This document shows, in pieces, positions 1 to 12,405 of a stretch of DNA of 64,000 nt. The position numbers were made by a program, and so were the translations under genes. Numbering within the stretch: position 1 is the stretch's first letter; each line of letters starts with the position of its first letter. The notes beneath the pieces were generated by a model, which saw only the letters and a list, made by a program, of their open reading frames with translations, was not told the DNA's origin and searched no databases. The DNA lies in the NCBI GenBank assembly GCA_023627715.1, contig JAMAHW010000043.1, positions 242,823 through 306,822 on the forward strand, written 5' to 3'. The DNA is from Periconia sp. R9002. Its lineage: Eukaryota > Ascomycota > Dothideomycetes > Pleosporales > Periconiaceae.

Positions 1-4
1 CAAC

Positions 5-691
5 ATGTACACGAACTCGGTCATAAAAGCAAAAGAAAGGGGGGACGAGGGTGAAGTTCAGGCGTACAAAACTCTACGGCCTTACCATAGCCTGGCCACA
101 ATCCTAGTTGCAACTTCCCTGGCCGAGCACACGCAGATGGTTTTCGACGAGCACAAATCTTCTTTTTTCGACATAGTGACCTATTCTATTGAATTGTTGG
201 AATCAGGTGGACCCTACAAGAAGACTTTGGACCGCCTCTACAAATTCGGATGGTCAGATTCCAAAGCCATTGACGGCGTGGGCTTTATTCAGCCAATATA
301 CTTCACGGCACTAAAGTGCAGGAACCATCGCATTAGACACTGCGCGCTCAAGCTTCTCCAGCTGCAGTCCCTTGAAGGCACACTTGAACCTCATTTCGCG
401 CATGTCGCCGAGGAAGTCGTGCGCCTCGAAGAAGGCGATTACTTCGCGGGGATGCGCCACGAAGCCAAGGTTGGCGCAATGTTAGAGTGCCATAAAGGTC
501 AGGAGCAATCGCCATTGCCGGAGACTAGACGACTGGTCAAGGTGGATGTCGTGCTTCCGAAAAGTGATTCGGACAAATTGCAACTCGTGTGTAAGCAAAA
601 GACGGAAGTAGGCTGGCTTTATATCCGTAAATCATATGATGCTCTGAACGCGCGGTGGACGAGTGCGTATTCGGAGCATTACTTTTCTTGA
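5..691 (+). CDS. C-terminal part of a probable Zn2Cys6 transcription factor (partial)
   Basis: An open frame runs in from the left edge and ends with TGA at 689-691. The 228 visible residues contain no zinc cluster. The segment ALKCRNHRIRHCALKLL (about residues 102-118), followed by an acidic stretch, resembles the C-terminal end of many fungal C6 zinc-finger regulators, where a 'KCR...IR..A..LL' helix is common. That is family knowledge, and the DNA-binding domain would lie outside the window. The ATG at position 5 is probably internal, because the frame is open to the edge. Another alpha-helical fungal protein is possible. Confidence 0.6.
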   Translation: MYTNSVIKAKERGDEGEVQAYKTLRPYHSLATILVATSLAEHTQMVFDEHKSSFFDIVTYSIELLESGGPYKKTLDRLYKFGWSDSKAIDGVGFIQPIYFTALKCRNHRIRHCALKLLQLQSLEGTLEPHFAHVAEEVVRLEEGDYFAGMRHEAKVGAMLECHKGQEQSPLPETRRLVKVDVVLPKSDSDKLQLVCKQKTEVGWLYIRKSYDALNARWTSAYSEHYFS

Positions 692-1297
692 CACGTTCGA
701 ATTTTAAGAGTGATTGGTAGACGAGGCGTGATAGGTTGTCGTTTGTTGAAGCGAAGGGCGGTTGGCTACCTAACCTGTCCCTCGCGCTGTACTCCATATG
801 AGTGGTTGAATTGCTCTAGGGTTGACAATTGAGCACTTGAAACTTGGCTAGATTAGGATAACGATTCTACATTCTTTTCCCTAGTAGATTCATCGTGCTT
901 TATGTGGGAAGCACGCACGTACCGTTTCTGACAGCAAGTACATGTGTTTGGATCCATTTGCTGAGGCTATCAGTCATGATTGGCTGGAGAAACTGACATA
1001 CATACTGTCATAAATCTCACCATAAATCATCATTGTATTCGTCTTCCGAAGGATTCGCATGATATAACCAAGGGCTCGGTGTTCCGCGAACTATACACTA
1101 GGAAACTCCCCTAAAACGGGAGAAGTCGCTTAGCTCACCCTCGGGTTCAAGTGATCGTGATTCGTCCAGTTTTCGCGTCACCATAACCATTTAAGGCGTA
1201 TATATTAATACATGAATAGCCATATCATGAAATTCTCTGCAATCTATCACGTCTACACTTTCTTATTCTTCCTGTTCGCATCTAGTGAGAGCCCCCA
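692..1297. other. Intergenic region with SDR promoter
   Basis: No convincing ORF. A TA-rich TATA-like stretch (gtatatattaatac) at about 1198-1211 lies 90-100 bp before the SDR start and may be its core promoter. Confidence 0.4.
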
Positions 1298-2363
1298 ATG
1301 TCGTTCTTCGTTGATATATTTCGCGCCTTTTTCCCTAGCAGCAACATAATGTTCAACTCAGAGAAAGACATTCCATCGCTGACCGGAAAGGTCGTTCTTG
1401 TGACAGGTGCCAATGCTGGAATCGGCAAGCAAACTTGCATTGAACTCGCCAAACACGGTCCCGCTCAAATCTGGGTGGGTGCACGCAACGTCCAAACAGG
1501 CAATGAGGCTGTCACCGAAATCAAGGCGGCCGCTGCGCCGGGGACGATCGTGAAACTACTCAAAGTGGATGTCAGTTCATTGGAGTCTGTTCAAACTGCT
1601 GCGAAAGAGGCTGCGGCAGTGACCGACAGGCTTGATACATTGATACTGAATGCGGGAATCATGGGTGGTGAACCGGGCGTGACGGTGGATGGTTATGAGA
1701 AACAATTCGCAACCAACTGTAAGTCATCCCCTTCCACATTCGAAAAGCACTCTCATCGCGAATGCTGCGTGAAAAAGAGTAATGCCGATTTGACAAACCC
1801 TAGTTTTGGGCCACGCGCTTCTTTTGAAGCTTCTGACCCCGAAGCTACTCCAAGCGGCGAGCAATCCCACGGAAGATGGCATTGAGCCGCGCGTTGTCTT
1901 TCTTTCTTCAGCTGGCCACAGGTCAAGTGTTATACCCAAGGGTGGCATCGACATCGCGACACTCAAGACAGCCCAGATGCACTTCAGCGGCATCACGAAA
2001 TACGCCCAGTCTAAATTGGCCGACGCAGTGTACCCGGAGCCTATCGCGAAACGCTATCCGCAATTCACGACTGTAGCCATCAACCCAGGCGAGGTTAGTA
2101 CAGGCCTGTTTGACAAAGGTACGAACGGTGGTGGCTTCGTAATTACATTGCTTGCGAAGGTAGTCGCACCGTTGCTGGGAAAACCTGTCACAGAGGGCTG
2201 CAAAAATAGCCTATGGAGTGCTACATCGAGGGATGTGAAGAATGGAGCTTATTATGACCCGATTGGTAAAACAGGCGGTGAGAGCCCATTGGTCAAAGAT
2301 AAAAAGCTGGGTGAGAGACTGTGGGAATGGACTGAGAGCGAACTCAAAGGGCGTGCCATCTGA
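1298..2363 (+). CDS. Short-chain dehydrogenase/reductase, retinol-dehydrogenase-like
   Basis: Two exons, 1298-1718 and 1804-2363, join across an 85-bp GTAAGT...TAG intron (1719-1803) to give 326 aa. The Rossmann motif TGANAGIG is near residue 32. The structural NAG motif is in LILNAGIMGG, the catalytic Ser is probably in VVFLSSAGHRS, and the YxxxK pair is in KYAQSKLAD. The splice restores the usual 'QFATNFLGHALLL' segment, which supports the intron. The enzyme should be an NAD(P)-dependent oxidoreductase; substrate is unknown. An alternative start is the second Met (MFNSEKD), 32 nt-scale downstream; the first is kept because it adds a short hydrophobic head. Confidence 0.9.
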
Positions 2364-3691
2364 GACTCAGGAGCTGGCGGAGGACGCTCAGGTTGCGGAG
2401 GTTGCAGTCGCAAGACGGGTGTTGGCGTTTTCTAGTTTAATCATCATCCTCAATTAGTAGTGTCACATGTTTCCTTCCCATCAAGCGTATTTGTGGAGTA
2501 CCAATGGATTAACCACTGGGTTGACAGTTACTAGTTTGCACTGCAAGGTGGGGTTGTAGAGGTACACTGTTTGAAGGATGTAGTGTGGGGGATATAGGAA
2601 GATTTGGTGAAACCTCATGATGTGTGAGTCAATACAGTAATACGAGTCCTGCGAGTAAAAAGTAACGTATGACAGATAGTAGATAGAGATATGGGAAAGA
2701 TAATGGGTGGATTCCATCCAATGGAAGAATCTCACAATGACCTTCCTAATCAGAAGTAGTGAATGTTGGATCGCTCTTGATTGGCTTGTTCCTTGCCGCT
2801 TAACTAGGTTCAAAAATCCCGAACCCCAGAAACTGTGACTTGTCTGCCAACGTCTTATGTTGTCACGCTGCTATTACTGATAGCCTATCTAGAGCCTATA
2901 CAATTTGCGATTTCACTAATGGACATCCTTCTAGAATCGTCCTAAGCTCGCCGCGATACACGCTCGTCGTTAATGGCCGCACCAGGTTTTCCAAGCACCG
3001 AAGCTAGCGAGTGACGATGAGCCAAGGCCTTGTTAAACGTTTTTTTTCCTCCAAGCATTGATCGAATGAGTGTATAAGCTTGCTTGATTGTAATTCAATA
3101 TGGAAATGAAGTGAGTTCGTTCAATTATTTGGGAATGGAACAGCGAAAAACCATTCACACTTAGAAATACACTGCGGCGTTTTTCCGCGCTCTCTCCATC
3201 CAGCCGACTTGTTATCTCACACCGAACCTACAGCACAGTAATAGTAGTTTGTGTATCAGTTCCCATTACCCCACCATTCAGGATGACAGGCCGCTACTGC
3301 ATCTCGAAGCCACGAAACGGCTGACGACGGGTCTTCGCCGATGATCCGATGTTACTTCCGATACTTCAGTCTCCGCCTTCTGCCGAACATCTTGGCAGTG
3401 GTTTATCGCCAGAAAGAGAGAAGGAAGAAAATCCTTGAACGCTTATCGTGACAATTGAGCGGCTATTGTCTTATAAAAATGTCGAACGGTATAATTTCCT
3501 TGCATTGCCGGCGGCGGTCAGACCGCTTGACCTTGTCGACGATCAATCTTCCATATGATAAGAACACAGGAACGCACAGAAAAGATTATGGAGAAAGTTA
3601 TAAAAGATTCCCAGATGCGTCACGTTCCGAGTTACACAGCCTCATGCCATAGGCCTTTGTCTCCCTTTTCTGTCCCTGTGAATCTTTTAAG
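2364..3691. other. Intergenic region, 1.3 kb
   Basis: No supported gene. A 110-codon minus-strand frame (2481-2813) has no recognisable family and a composition typical of chance ORFs. The right half is presumably the promoter of the L-amino-acid oxidase. Confidence 0.5.
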
Positions 3692-5774
3692 ATGAAGACG
3701 GTTCTCACAGCTGCCTCCGCAGCTCTCTCGTTGACCCATGGAGTTGCCGCCAGCCCTGTGGCCAGTCAATCAAATGTCATCTCGTTTAAGCCATCTGATG
3801 TCACTAGTGACTCGGTACACAACATCCATGTGAGCTACAACGATGATGCTTTCGAGGGAAGCCTCCGTGTTGTCTACGGATCTTGCGACATGACTGCACA
3901 CCATCAAATGCATCACGAAGTCGGTTCAACTTTCATACGCCGCTCGAATCGACCTGAACGCCTGGTATGGGTTATACCCGAAGATGCAATCCATGCTGGA
4001 TGCTTGCACGCGTACACTGGGTCGTCTCTTATTGGACGTTCAGCCCCAATCACCGTGAGGCGCAACATGAGGAAGAGAGAGGATATCTCTGCAGTGGCAG
4101 ATGTTACCGGCCCGTGGTTCGATGGTGTCGCCTACATGAAATCCAAGCAAAACAATGCGTCCTTCGTCACTCAAGAGAAGAACAAAAAGATTGCCATTGT
4201 CGGTGGCGGCATGTCCGGTCTCTTGACGAGTCTGCTTCTCGATTCAGTCGGCATTCACGACTGGCACATCACCGAGTCGAGTCAGCGCATTGGGGGACGA
4301 ATCCGCACCAAATACCTCAACGGCACAAGACCAGATGAGTATCAATATCAGGAGATGGGTCCCATGCGATTTCCAGTTTCGGTGAAATATTCCGATACGA
4401 ATGAGACTCTGGATATTCAAGACCACAAGATGGTTTTCCAACTGGGCGACACTCTTAACAAATTGAATGGCAATAAGAGTGATGTGGCCGTGAAGTTCAT
4501 CCCCTGGATCCAATCCAACCCTAACAACCCCGCAAATTCCAACGGTTACCGTCTTCCCAACGGACGCATCCCATCTGTCGCTCAGATTGCAGCCAACTCT
4601 TCCCTTCAATTACCTTCTCCAAAACCAGCGGATCCAGCAGCTGCCGAGCTCGCATCGGAGAAGGTAGAGGAGTTCATCGGCTTCACTCCGGAAAAGTCCC
4701 GGAGTGTAGCCACCAACATCTACAAAGCACATAAACAGGCCATCGAAGATGGTATCTTTCAATGGTCCGAAGCCGCCTACATCAAATACGCTCTCAACAT
4801 GAGCGAAGACACTGCAGACTTTGTTGGCGACAGCGGTGACCTCGACCCGCTTTGGTAATTTCCCCATCTCGAATGCATCAAGGCCACACTAACAAACCTA
4901 AAGGTTCTATGACAACACCTACTTCGCAGCAACAACATGGCGAACAATTGACAAAGGCCTCGAATCCCTACCAAGGGCTTTCTATCCTCTCGTGAAAGAC
5001 CGCCTCACACTCGGCCGGAAGATCACCGGCCTATCCCACGATGCCAATACTAACAAAATCTCCTTAAACTGGCGCGAAGATCCTCTTTCTATGCAAACCC
5101 AAAGCGAAAGCTACGACTACGCCGTCGTTGCTGTACCATTCTCCAAAGTCCGACTCTGGAGACTCCCCAGATACTCCTCACTCCTCAGCCGCGCCATCAA
5201 ATCCATGAACTACGAGCAGTCCTGCAAAGTCGCGCTGCACTACAAGACACGCTTCTGGGAACATCTCGATGCGCCCATCATTGGTGGCTGTGGCTCCGTC
5301 GACATCCCCGGCGTAGGCTCCGTCTGCTACCCTTCATACCAAATCAACTCTTCTCTCCCCGGCGTGATCCTCGCATCTTACGCTTCCGGCACCCCCGCGC
5401 GATCTCTCGCGGCACTCAGTACCGCTGATCACGTAGGAATGATGCAGCGCGCTATGGTCGAAGTCCACGGCCCCATCGCTGCCGAGCAGTTCACAGGCAA
5501 CTACGAGCGTCAGTGCTGGGAGGTCGACGAGCACCAAGCTGGCGCTTGGGCGGCGCCCTTCGCGGGCCAGCAAGATTTGTATCTTCCTGCGTATTATAAG
5601 ACAGAATTTCAGACGGTGTTTGTGGGCGAGCACACTAGCTATACGCATGCTTGGATTTTCTCGGCCTTGGACTCGGCGGTGAGGGGTACGGTGCAAGTTC
5701 TGCTTGATATGGGGTTGGTAGATGAGGCGAAGGAAATTGTGGAGACCTGGATGGGACGGTGGATTCATATTTAG
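3692..5774 (+). CDS. Secreted L-amino-acid oxidase (flavin monoamine oxidase family)
   Basis: Exons 3692-4854 and 4904-5774 flank a 49-bp intron (GTAATT...AAG, CTAAC branch site), giving 677 aa. A signal peptide (MKTVLTAASAALSLTHGVAA) starts the protein. The FAD-binding GxGxxG is in IAIVGGGMSGL (about residue 167), followed by the family's RIGGRIRT. The C-terminal FAD contact region reads FVGEHTSYTHAW, as in L-amino-acid oxidases. Such enzymes oxidatively deaminate amino acids outside the cell, releasing ammonium, H2O2 and a 2-oxo acid; this is family knowledge. The gene is convergent with a secreted amidase, which fits a nitrogen-scavenging role. Exact substrate range cannot be read from sequence. 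Confidence 0.9.
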
Positions 5775-6234
5775 ATGAGGATAGGATCATTTTGGTTGGC
5801 CAAATGTATCCAGAAATAATGAGTGATGATCTTGATGACCTCAGGCAGTAATGTTTATATGGACTACTGTTGGAGGATTTATTCCTATCAATAATTTCTT
5901 CTTGAAATGAAAATTATGTATTTAGCAAAAAGGAGCAATAAGGCACTTGCCCAATTTGCATACTCAGTCCATGTATTAATCGAGTTGTATATTAAAACCC
6001 TGATCATGCGCTGTACCTCGTCATCTATTTTGCACGCGTATATCCCCGCCAAAAAACTCTATCTTTAAGACATTCACAGTCCATTGAAAATGTACTCGTA
6101 GCTTATAGTGTTTGAAGTCATGTGTGTCTTTTCTGAATAGGAAGCTTGAGGGTGTGAGGTGCCATCGATTGGACATTACTTGGATGGGAATACGTGCTGC
6201 TGGCAGATGATTTGGTGTCGCATCTGATGAATAA
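5775..6234. other. Convergent 3' intergenic region
   Basis: Shared terminator region between the L-amino-acid oxidase and the amidase. AT-rich, with no gene seen. Confidence 0.5.
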
Positions 6235-7993
6235 CTACACATAGCCACCTAGCACATCTTTCAGTTCCGTCTTCGGGACGAGATATGGCTTCACCTTCTC
6301 CCTAACCTTCGTTCTTTGCTCAAACGCATACGCAAATCCAATCAGAGCCTCCTCACTCCACAATGCCCCCGAAAAGCTAATCCCAAACGGGATGCCTGGT
6401 GCCGTAGCATTCAAATCGCCCCTCGAATTTTTCCGGACAGTCGTGTTCGCAGGATAGGCACCCAGAGGAACAGTGACAATGGGTGCGCCGATGATGGCGG
6501 AGATGCCCGAGGACAAAGATGAAGGGGTAACGATGGCGTCAAGGGAGTAATTTGAGAGCGCGCCGAGGATACCACCGGGTCCACCTAGGTACAAATCCTC
6601 TTGATAGGCGGCCCAAAATTCGGGAGAAGTGTTTGTGAAGTTGATAGCGAGTGCGCTGTCCCATATCGCAGTGTTACGGACGGGGTATTCTTCTGGAGGG
6701 TAGGACTGCGTGAAGTTGCGAGTGTCGAAGAGCGTGTGGATAGCATTCGGATTGACAGTTAATTGGGAAAGGTAGTTTTGAAGATTGACTACGAAATCCG
6801 CATCGAGAACTGTACCTTCAGCTTCACTATTCAGATATTGCTCGTAAGCGGTGTAATTTGTGTTTTCAACAATGATGGCACCTGCTTCCCTGAGGACGTC
6901 AAGTGCGGCGTCGAAGGCGTCGAGGACGGGGGCTCGCGTTGCGCTTCGTGCTCCAATGTAGTTGCGCGGAACACCGATCCTTTTTCCCTCTAAAGAATTG
7001 AGTTTGCAGGCTGCAACGTAGTCGGGCAGACTGCCATTGAAAGGAATTGCAGATGTGTAGTTGTCGTATTGATCAATTCCGGCGATTGCTTGGAGAACAT
7101 ATGCAGCATCCTTGACTGTTCGTGCTATTGGGCCCACCGTGTCCTGATGCTCTGAGATCGGGATGACGAGTGAACGGGAAGTGAGTCCAACCGTCGTTTT
7201 TATACCAACCACGTTATTGACTTGGCTAGGACTGATGATGCTGCCGTCAGTTTCTGTTCCCAGACTTGCAACGGCAAGACCTAGACTGCTCGATACACCT
7301 GACCCAGATGAAGAACCCGAAGGGTCTTGACCGGGGTAGTAGGCACCGTACGTTTGGCCACCATGGGCCGACCATCCGTTGGACGAGTTGGAGTAACGGA
7401 AGTTTGCCCATTGAGAAAGATTGGCTTTTCCAAGAATAATGGCGCCCGCTTTGCGTAGTTTTGCAGCTACTGTCGCATCGCGTGGCACCTTTGCACCGAG
7501 AAGAGCATAAGATCCAGCTGTGTTGTTCATCGCATCATTCGTGGCAATGTTGTTTTTGATGAGAATGGGAAGGCCATGAAGAGGTCTTGCTGTTGTTAGT
7601 TATAGGGCAACTGGTGGTGAAAGCTTTCGTACCCTCGGCACTTCCCTGCAGCTCTTTCTTCATCAAGTTCTTTTGCGATATGCAGAGCATCGGGATTCAG
7701 TTCTGTGACCATGTGTAATGTCGTGTTGACTTCAAGAATCCTCTTCGTGTATGCCTGAAGGCGGATCAGTTTCCATTGAACGAGAATTGATTGGCAATTG
7801 CCTAAATGGAGACCAGAAAACACACATTGATAAGATCTACGCTGGAAAAATAGCCCTGGTTGAGACCCAGAGCAAGCTCATCTACTGTAGCATCAAGAAG
7901 ACTTGGTAGCTTTCCATGGTGACCGGGATGAGCAATAGTAGACGAGATATACAGAGCCGACGTCGCCAATGCCTTGAAGAAGGAAGCTGGCAT
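6235..7993 (-). CDS. Secreted amidase (amidase-signature family)
   Basis: Three exons on the minus strand, 7993-7826, 7754-7633 and 7585-6235, with introns of 71 and 47 bp, give 546 aa. The start is the ATG at 7993, because it opens a signal peptide (MPASFFKALATSALYISSTIAHP); an upstream in-frame ATG at 8101 would bury it. Joining exons 2 and 3 restores the conserved PLHGLPILIKNNI, which carries the catalytic Lys. The Ser-cisSer-Ser part is in DPSGSSSGSGVSSSLG, followed by GTETDGSI. The family hydrolyses amides, and the specific substrate is unknown. It faces the L-amino-acid oxidase tail to tail. Confidence 0.9.
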
Positions 7994-8750
7994 GATGGCG
8001 AGAACCGTGGATGGGAAGATTGGTGAACCTGGTGAACTGACACGTCCCTGTCTAACTGTTTGAGCGGATAGCGTGTTCATATATGTTTCCAGGTACCCCA
8101 TATTTCTTCGCGCGGCCAGGGTTGATAAGTGTATGTAATAGCAGACAAGGATGTCGAAGCCTACCCCGCGGAATCCATTGCGCCACTCCGCTTTCTCACT
8201 CCTGCAGACAAGTAATCGTCACTATTTGTTGATTCGGCAATTTTCAGATCTATTCGTGGGGAGACAGATGGATTGGAGGAACCTAACACTGACAATTTGC
8301 ATGATTCACTTGTCAGACGAGTACCACATTAAAAGCCGTTTCGATGAGAAGTACAAGAAATTTGTGAAATGCAACACATTAGCTGTGTAACTTTCACTAC
8401 GTTTGGATAGACAGTGCGAGCTGACAAGTGCAGAGCCAGATGGGGTACGAGATAAACGAGATATGCGCTAACCTGGATAGGAAGGTAGATTGAGCTGCCG
8501 AACTATCGCTGTCAACTGCAAATAGGATGCAGAGAAATGTATGATAACAGCCGTTTGCCACTGGCAAAGAAGAATGGCGTTTCTGAATCCCATATGTCCT
8601 TGATGGTGTATATACTAGTCTTTGCACTACCTTCCGGATTGGGATGGAGGCATACCGCGCTGTAGGACAGCCGCCCGAATATCTATCAATTGACGCCGTC
8701 ATACATCTGAGATTGAAAGTTCAATTACCCTGGAGGGAAATACATCGCTC
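7994..8750. other. Intergenic region
   Basis: Amidase promoter on the left, 3' region of the MTAP gene on the right. Small ORFs on both strands (8151-8390 and 8397-8702) show no family features and were not accepted. Confidence 0.45.
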
Positions 8751-9779
8751 TTAATCAAAATATCCAGGAAACAACCACTGCAGCTTCTTCTCCACCTCGC
8801 CTCTAGCCTCTTTATGGGTCATGGCGCCTGCAAACCGCATCTGCCCTTCCAAATGCTTCGCGAGGACTTGCTCCCCGTGCTCCTCCTTGCTCAGTTCGTC
8901 CAGTACAGCACCCACGAATCTTCGAGCATTCTCTGAGTTTGCCTTCATGTGGGCCATAACCATCTCCACATTAACATCCTCATCCGGACCACCCCGCCAA
9001 CAGTCGTAGTCAGTTGCCATACATATCATCTGATACCCAATCTCAGCTTCCCGGGCAAGCTTTGCCTCAGGAAGGGCCGACATATTGATGACGGATCCAC
9101 CCCAGGAGCGGTATAGGTTCGACTCTGCGCGTGTGGAGAATTGCGGGCCTTCCATACAAATCAGAGTCCCCTTGTCGTGCAGCGTAACACCCTCGCCCTG
9201 AAGTGACTGACCACAACGGCTCACAATCTTGGAGAGTTTCGTGTCGAATGGATCGCCAAATCCAACGTGGCCGACCATGCCGCCTTCGAAAAAAGTGAAA
9301 GGACGAATGCCTTTGGTGCGGTCGATGATCTGATCCGGGAGCACAAAGTCACGCGGGCGAATTTCCTCTTGCAGTGACCCAACAGCAGAGAAGGCAATGA
9401 TGGTTCGTACGCCAATGTGTCGCAAAGCAGCGATATTGGCGCGGTTCTTGACTTCATGTGGCGCGAGCTCGTGGTGGAGGCCGTGGCGTGACAGAAACGC
9501 TACAGGAATGGGCTTGCCTGTTGTAGGTGACGGATGTTGCAAGATGGAAATAGGGGATGACGGTTTTCCCCATGGAGTATCAACATCCAACGTGGCTGCG
9601 AGCGTGAAGCCAGGCAGTGACTGGATACCAGTGCCACCAATTACGGCAATGTGCACTGGCGAGTCGTACGTTGAGGGAACACCAGCCATTTTGCGGTATG
9701 GTAGGCTTATCGAGCGCGAGAACTGCAGAAGATCACCACGAAGAAATGAAGAGACCTGTACCAATCGTGTCCTGAGCAT
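8751..9779 (-). CDS. S-methyl-5'-thioadenosine phosphorylase
   Basis: A single exon of up to 342 aa. It matches the purine nucleoside phosphorylase/MTAP family: IAVIGGTGIQSLPGF at the phosphate loop, FLSRHGLHHELAPHEVKNRANIAAL (RHG and HxxxPH elements), and CMEGPQFSTRAESNLYR followed by INMSALPEAKLAREAEI. The enzyme cleaves methylthioadenosine to adenine and methylthioribose-1-phosphate in methionine salvage. Two starts are possible. The Met at 9689 gives the conserved 312-aa core. The Met at 9779 adds 30 residues that are Arg/Ser-rich with a single Asp, like a mitochondrial presequence. I give the longer frame, but the shorter may be the main product. Confidence 0.9.
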   Translation of the reverse strand: MLRTRLVQVSSFLRGDLLQFSRSISLPYRKMAGVPSTYDSPVHIAVIGGTGIQSLPGFTLAATLDVDTPWGKPSSPISILQHPSPTTGKPIPVAFLSRHGLHHELAPHEVKNRANIAALRHIGVRTIIAFSAVGSLQEEIRPRDFVLPDQIIDRTKGIRPFTFFEGGMVGHVGFGDPFDTKLSKIVSRCGQSLQGEGVTLHDKGTLICMEGPQFSTRAESNLYRSWGGSVINMSALPEAKLAREAEIGYQMICMATDYDCWRGGPDEDVNVEMVMAHMKANSENARRFVGAVLDELSKEEHGEQVLAKHLEGQMRFAGAMTHKEARGEVEKKLQWLFPGYFD

Positions 9780-11400
9780 CCAAACTGAAGCGGGTGCTTA
9801 TCAAGTTGTAGTCTGTTGACTGAAACTTTTTTCCGGTCGGAAGCGGGGCTCTCAGTTCCGAGACTTCGTTCCGAATGACGGCATATCCCAACCGCCAATC
9901 AAAACGCTGCTTTCCTTCACGGCACCTTGGACCATTAGGGATGAAATTACAACTGTCGACACACATCGGTTGAACTATCTATGTACGTGAAAACACAGAT
10001 ATATGGGATTAATCACACCTAAGCTATAGCATGTGCATTCCAAGGCTGATCCCCTTGTGCAATTTATGTATTACATTCCGCTTCAAGTCCAAGACATGAA
10101 ATGTAGATATTTTACATTGGAAGTCACGATACCCAGAGATAGCCCAGTCAGTTTTCTTCTTGGATCTTTAATGTGATACCGATTAGAGCGGCGCACTAAC
10201 CTAATCCACCACAAGCACCACATCTATAGCAGTATCAATGATGTGATATTTGCTCTCGTAGGGTTAATGTAACAGTAACGCACAATTATAAGGCCTAATC
10301 AAAATTGTATGTCATATAACCCTGGTAACTTGCTATCATTTCTATAGATGCCGTCACTTACGACTGCGTTGGACGCATTTTATTTATCCAACTTGATCAA
10401 CATCTTCCATATTGGTTATCCTAGCCTGGGAATCTGATACATTGGTGACAATAGCATCTTTCAAATCAAAATTTGCCACGAAAGACCTTAACGGTGGACA
10501 CAGTAATTGCATTAGTTCCTATCGTGACGGTTGGTATCAAATCAGTTAGTTCGCCTTTCGAAAGTGTAAGCTTAAGATCTATTGTGATATCATTGATAAG
10601 AGCACACTAGGATCGATTTTAACCTATTCATCTATGGTCAAGTATAATGTCATATCTTATACATAGATGGAAAATCGCTAAACCAGGTAAATGTGTATGC
10701 TAAATGTAACGTTATACTACCAATCACTCCACCCAATTGTTCCCCCGTGCAATTGGTTTGCAAAAATCACCTGATACACATAATAAATCGAGCGCAACGC
10801 ATCTTCCTCATAGGATGTGACTCTGTTTTTAGCACATGCGCAGGGATTTTATTCCTTTTCACCAAGTGACGCAGACTGGCTCGGAGGTCGGCATCGGCTG
10901 AATCGAATGTCCGAGTCAGTTTGTACATGCTATTTGAACCTTTATACCTTAATAGACATTATTCACATCAATATTATGAGCAATTGCGTCATATCATGTT
11001 CACGGTTCAAGGTAATGTCAATTAAGGGAATGGGACAAAGCATGTTGGATGGAGATAGCGGCTATACAAACGATCTCCGAAGTGTCAACACGTAACTAGA
11101 TTAGTGTGCTAGGGCCGGCGTTTTGTGATTGGCCCACGAAAAATACGATTTTAGGTAACTCGGGATGCGAGCTGAGGTTAGACTGAGAGAAATAGCTAAG
11201 TATCGTCGGAACAGACTCGGAGAAGATGTATATACCTATGTATAAGTAGAGCTGCCCGCGAATGTGGAAGCACATATTCCAAGGATCAGGTTACCTACCA
11301 ACAAACAATCATCACTCGTCCTTGAAATTCTTGGAACGAAAAAAAGAAAACAAAGATTTATAATTTTTCACTTTCAGTGGCTCACTTTCGATTGAAAATC
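9780..11400. other. AT-rich intergenic region, 1.6 kb
   Basis: No ORF with family features; a 92-codon plus-strand frame at 10817-11095 looks random. Composition is clearly more AT-rich than the flanking genes, with many scattered stop codons. This would fit an old degraded repeat, but no terminal repeats were found. The last 150 bp should hold the promoter of the NmrA-like gene. Confidence 0.4.
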
Positions 11401-12405
11401 ATGACGAATCACATTAAAAACGTTGCCATTCTCGGTGTAAGTGAGGTCCCAGAGTTTTCACAGGTTGACATATCAAACTTACATGAGTAGGCTTCCGGAC
11501 ACGTGGGATCCTACTTCCTCAAGGAGCTTCTCAAGACCGGGAAGCACAACATCACCGCCATCACGCGAAACGAAAGCAGCGCCACATTTCCAGAAGGCGT
11601 CAAGGTTGCCCGCGCCGACTATACCTCGCAGGACTCGCTCATCAACGCTCTCCGCGGCAATGACCTTGCAGTCGTCACTCTTGTTAGTACTGCCAAACCA
11701 GAAACACACGAATTCATTGTCAATGCCGCTGCAAAGGCTGGTATAAATTGGATTGTGCCCAACGTATACGGATCAGACCCGGAGAACGACCGCCTGAACA
11801 ATGATTGGGCTTTTGGCCCAACTACAAAAACCAATATTGAACATGTTGTGCAGAGCGGGGCCAATTACATTGTTCTCACCGGGGGCTACTGGTACTCATG
11901 GAGTCTGGGCGGCGGCGAACTCTGTTACGGCATCGACATCAAAGAGAAGAAGGCGGTCTTTTTTGATGATGGAAAAGCGAAGCTGAACACCAGCACCTTT
12001 TCGCTCTATGGAAAAGCGCTCGCGGCACTGCTTAGCTTGCCCCTCAAAAAGGAAGCGGACGGCAAACCGGCTATCGAAGACTGGAAGAACAAAGCCGTTT
12101 ACTTTTCCAGCTTCCTAGTCAGCCAGCGTGACATGCTCGACAGCGTACATCGGGTCATGGGAACCACAGATAAGGACTGGACTATCGAATACCAAAACTC
12201 TGAGGAACGTGTCAAGCAGGGTTGGGAGACTCTTAAGCAAGGGGATCGTAGAGGTTGGATCAGGGCCATGTACACCAGGACCTTTTACCCTAATGGCGAT
12301 GGCGATTATCAGTCTGTGAAAGGATTGCATAACGAGATTTTGGGGTTGCCGGAGGAAGACTTGGATGCGGCTACCAAGGAGGTGGTTGATCAGGCGTTAG
12401 CGTGA
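11401..12405 (+). CDS. NmrA-like / isoflavone-reductase-like NAD(P)-binding protein
   Basis: Exon 1 (11401-11436) encodes only MTNHIKNVAILG. After a 54-bp intron (GTAAGT...GAGTAG, 11437-11490), exon 2 continues ASGHVGSYFLKELLK, so the dinucleotide-binding GxxGxxG is assembled across the splice. The 316-aa product has the NmrA/atypical SDR layout, with TRNESSATFPEGVKVARADY (discriminator region after beta-2) and VPNVYGSD. Members are NAD(P)-dependent reductases or redox sensors, and the function here is unassigned. The missing N-terminal half of the glycine motif without exon 1 strongly supports the short first exon. Confidence 0.88.

Noticed and set aside
1081..1160. Possible tRNA-like fold suggested by 'gggttcaag'
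   Set aside because: No acceptor stem or anticodon arm could be formed around it; no tRNA gene was found in the window by eye.
2481..2813. 110-codon minus-strand ORF
   Set aside because: Tyr/His/Ile-rich, no motif, in an intergenic stretch; no sign of splicing or promoter.
10817..11095. 92-codon plus-strand ORF in the AT-rich gap
   Set aside because: Composition matches the surrounding non-coding DNA and no domain is recognisable.
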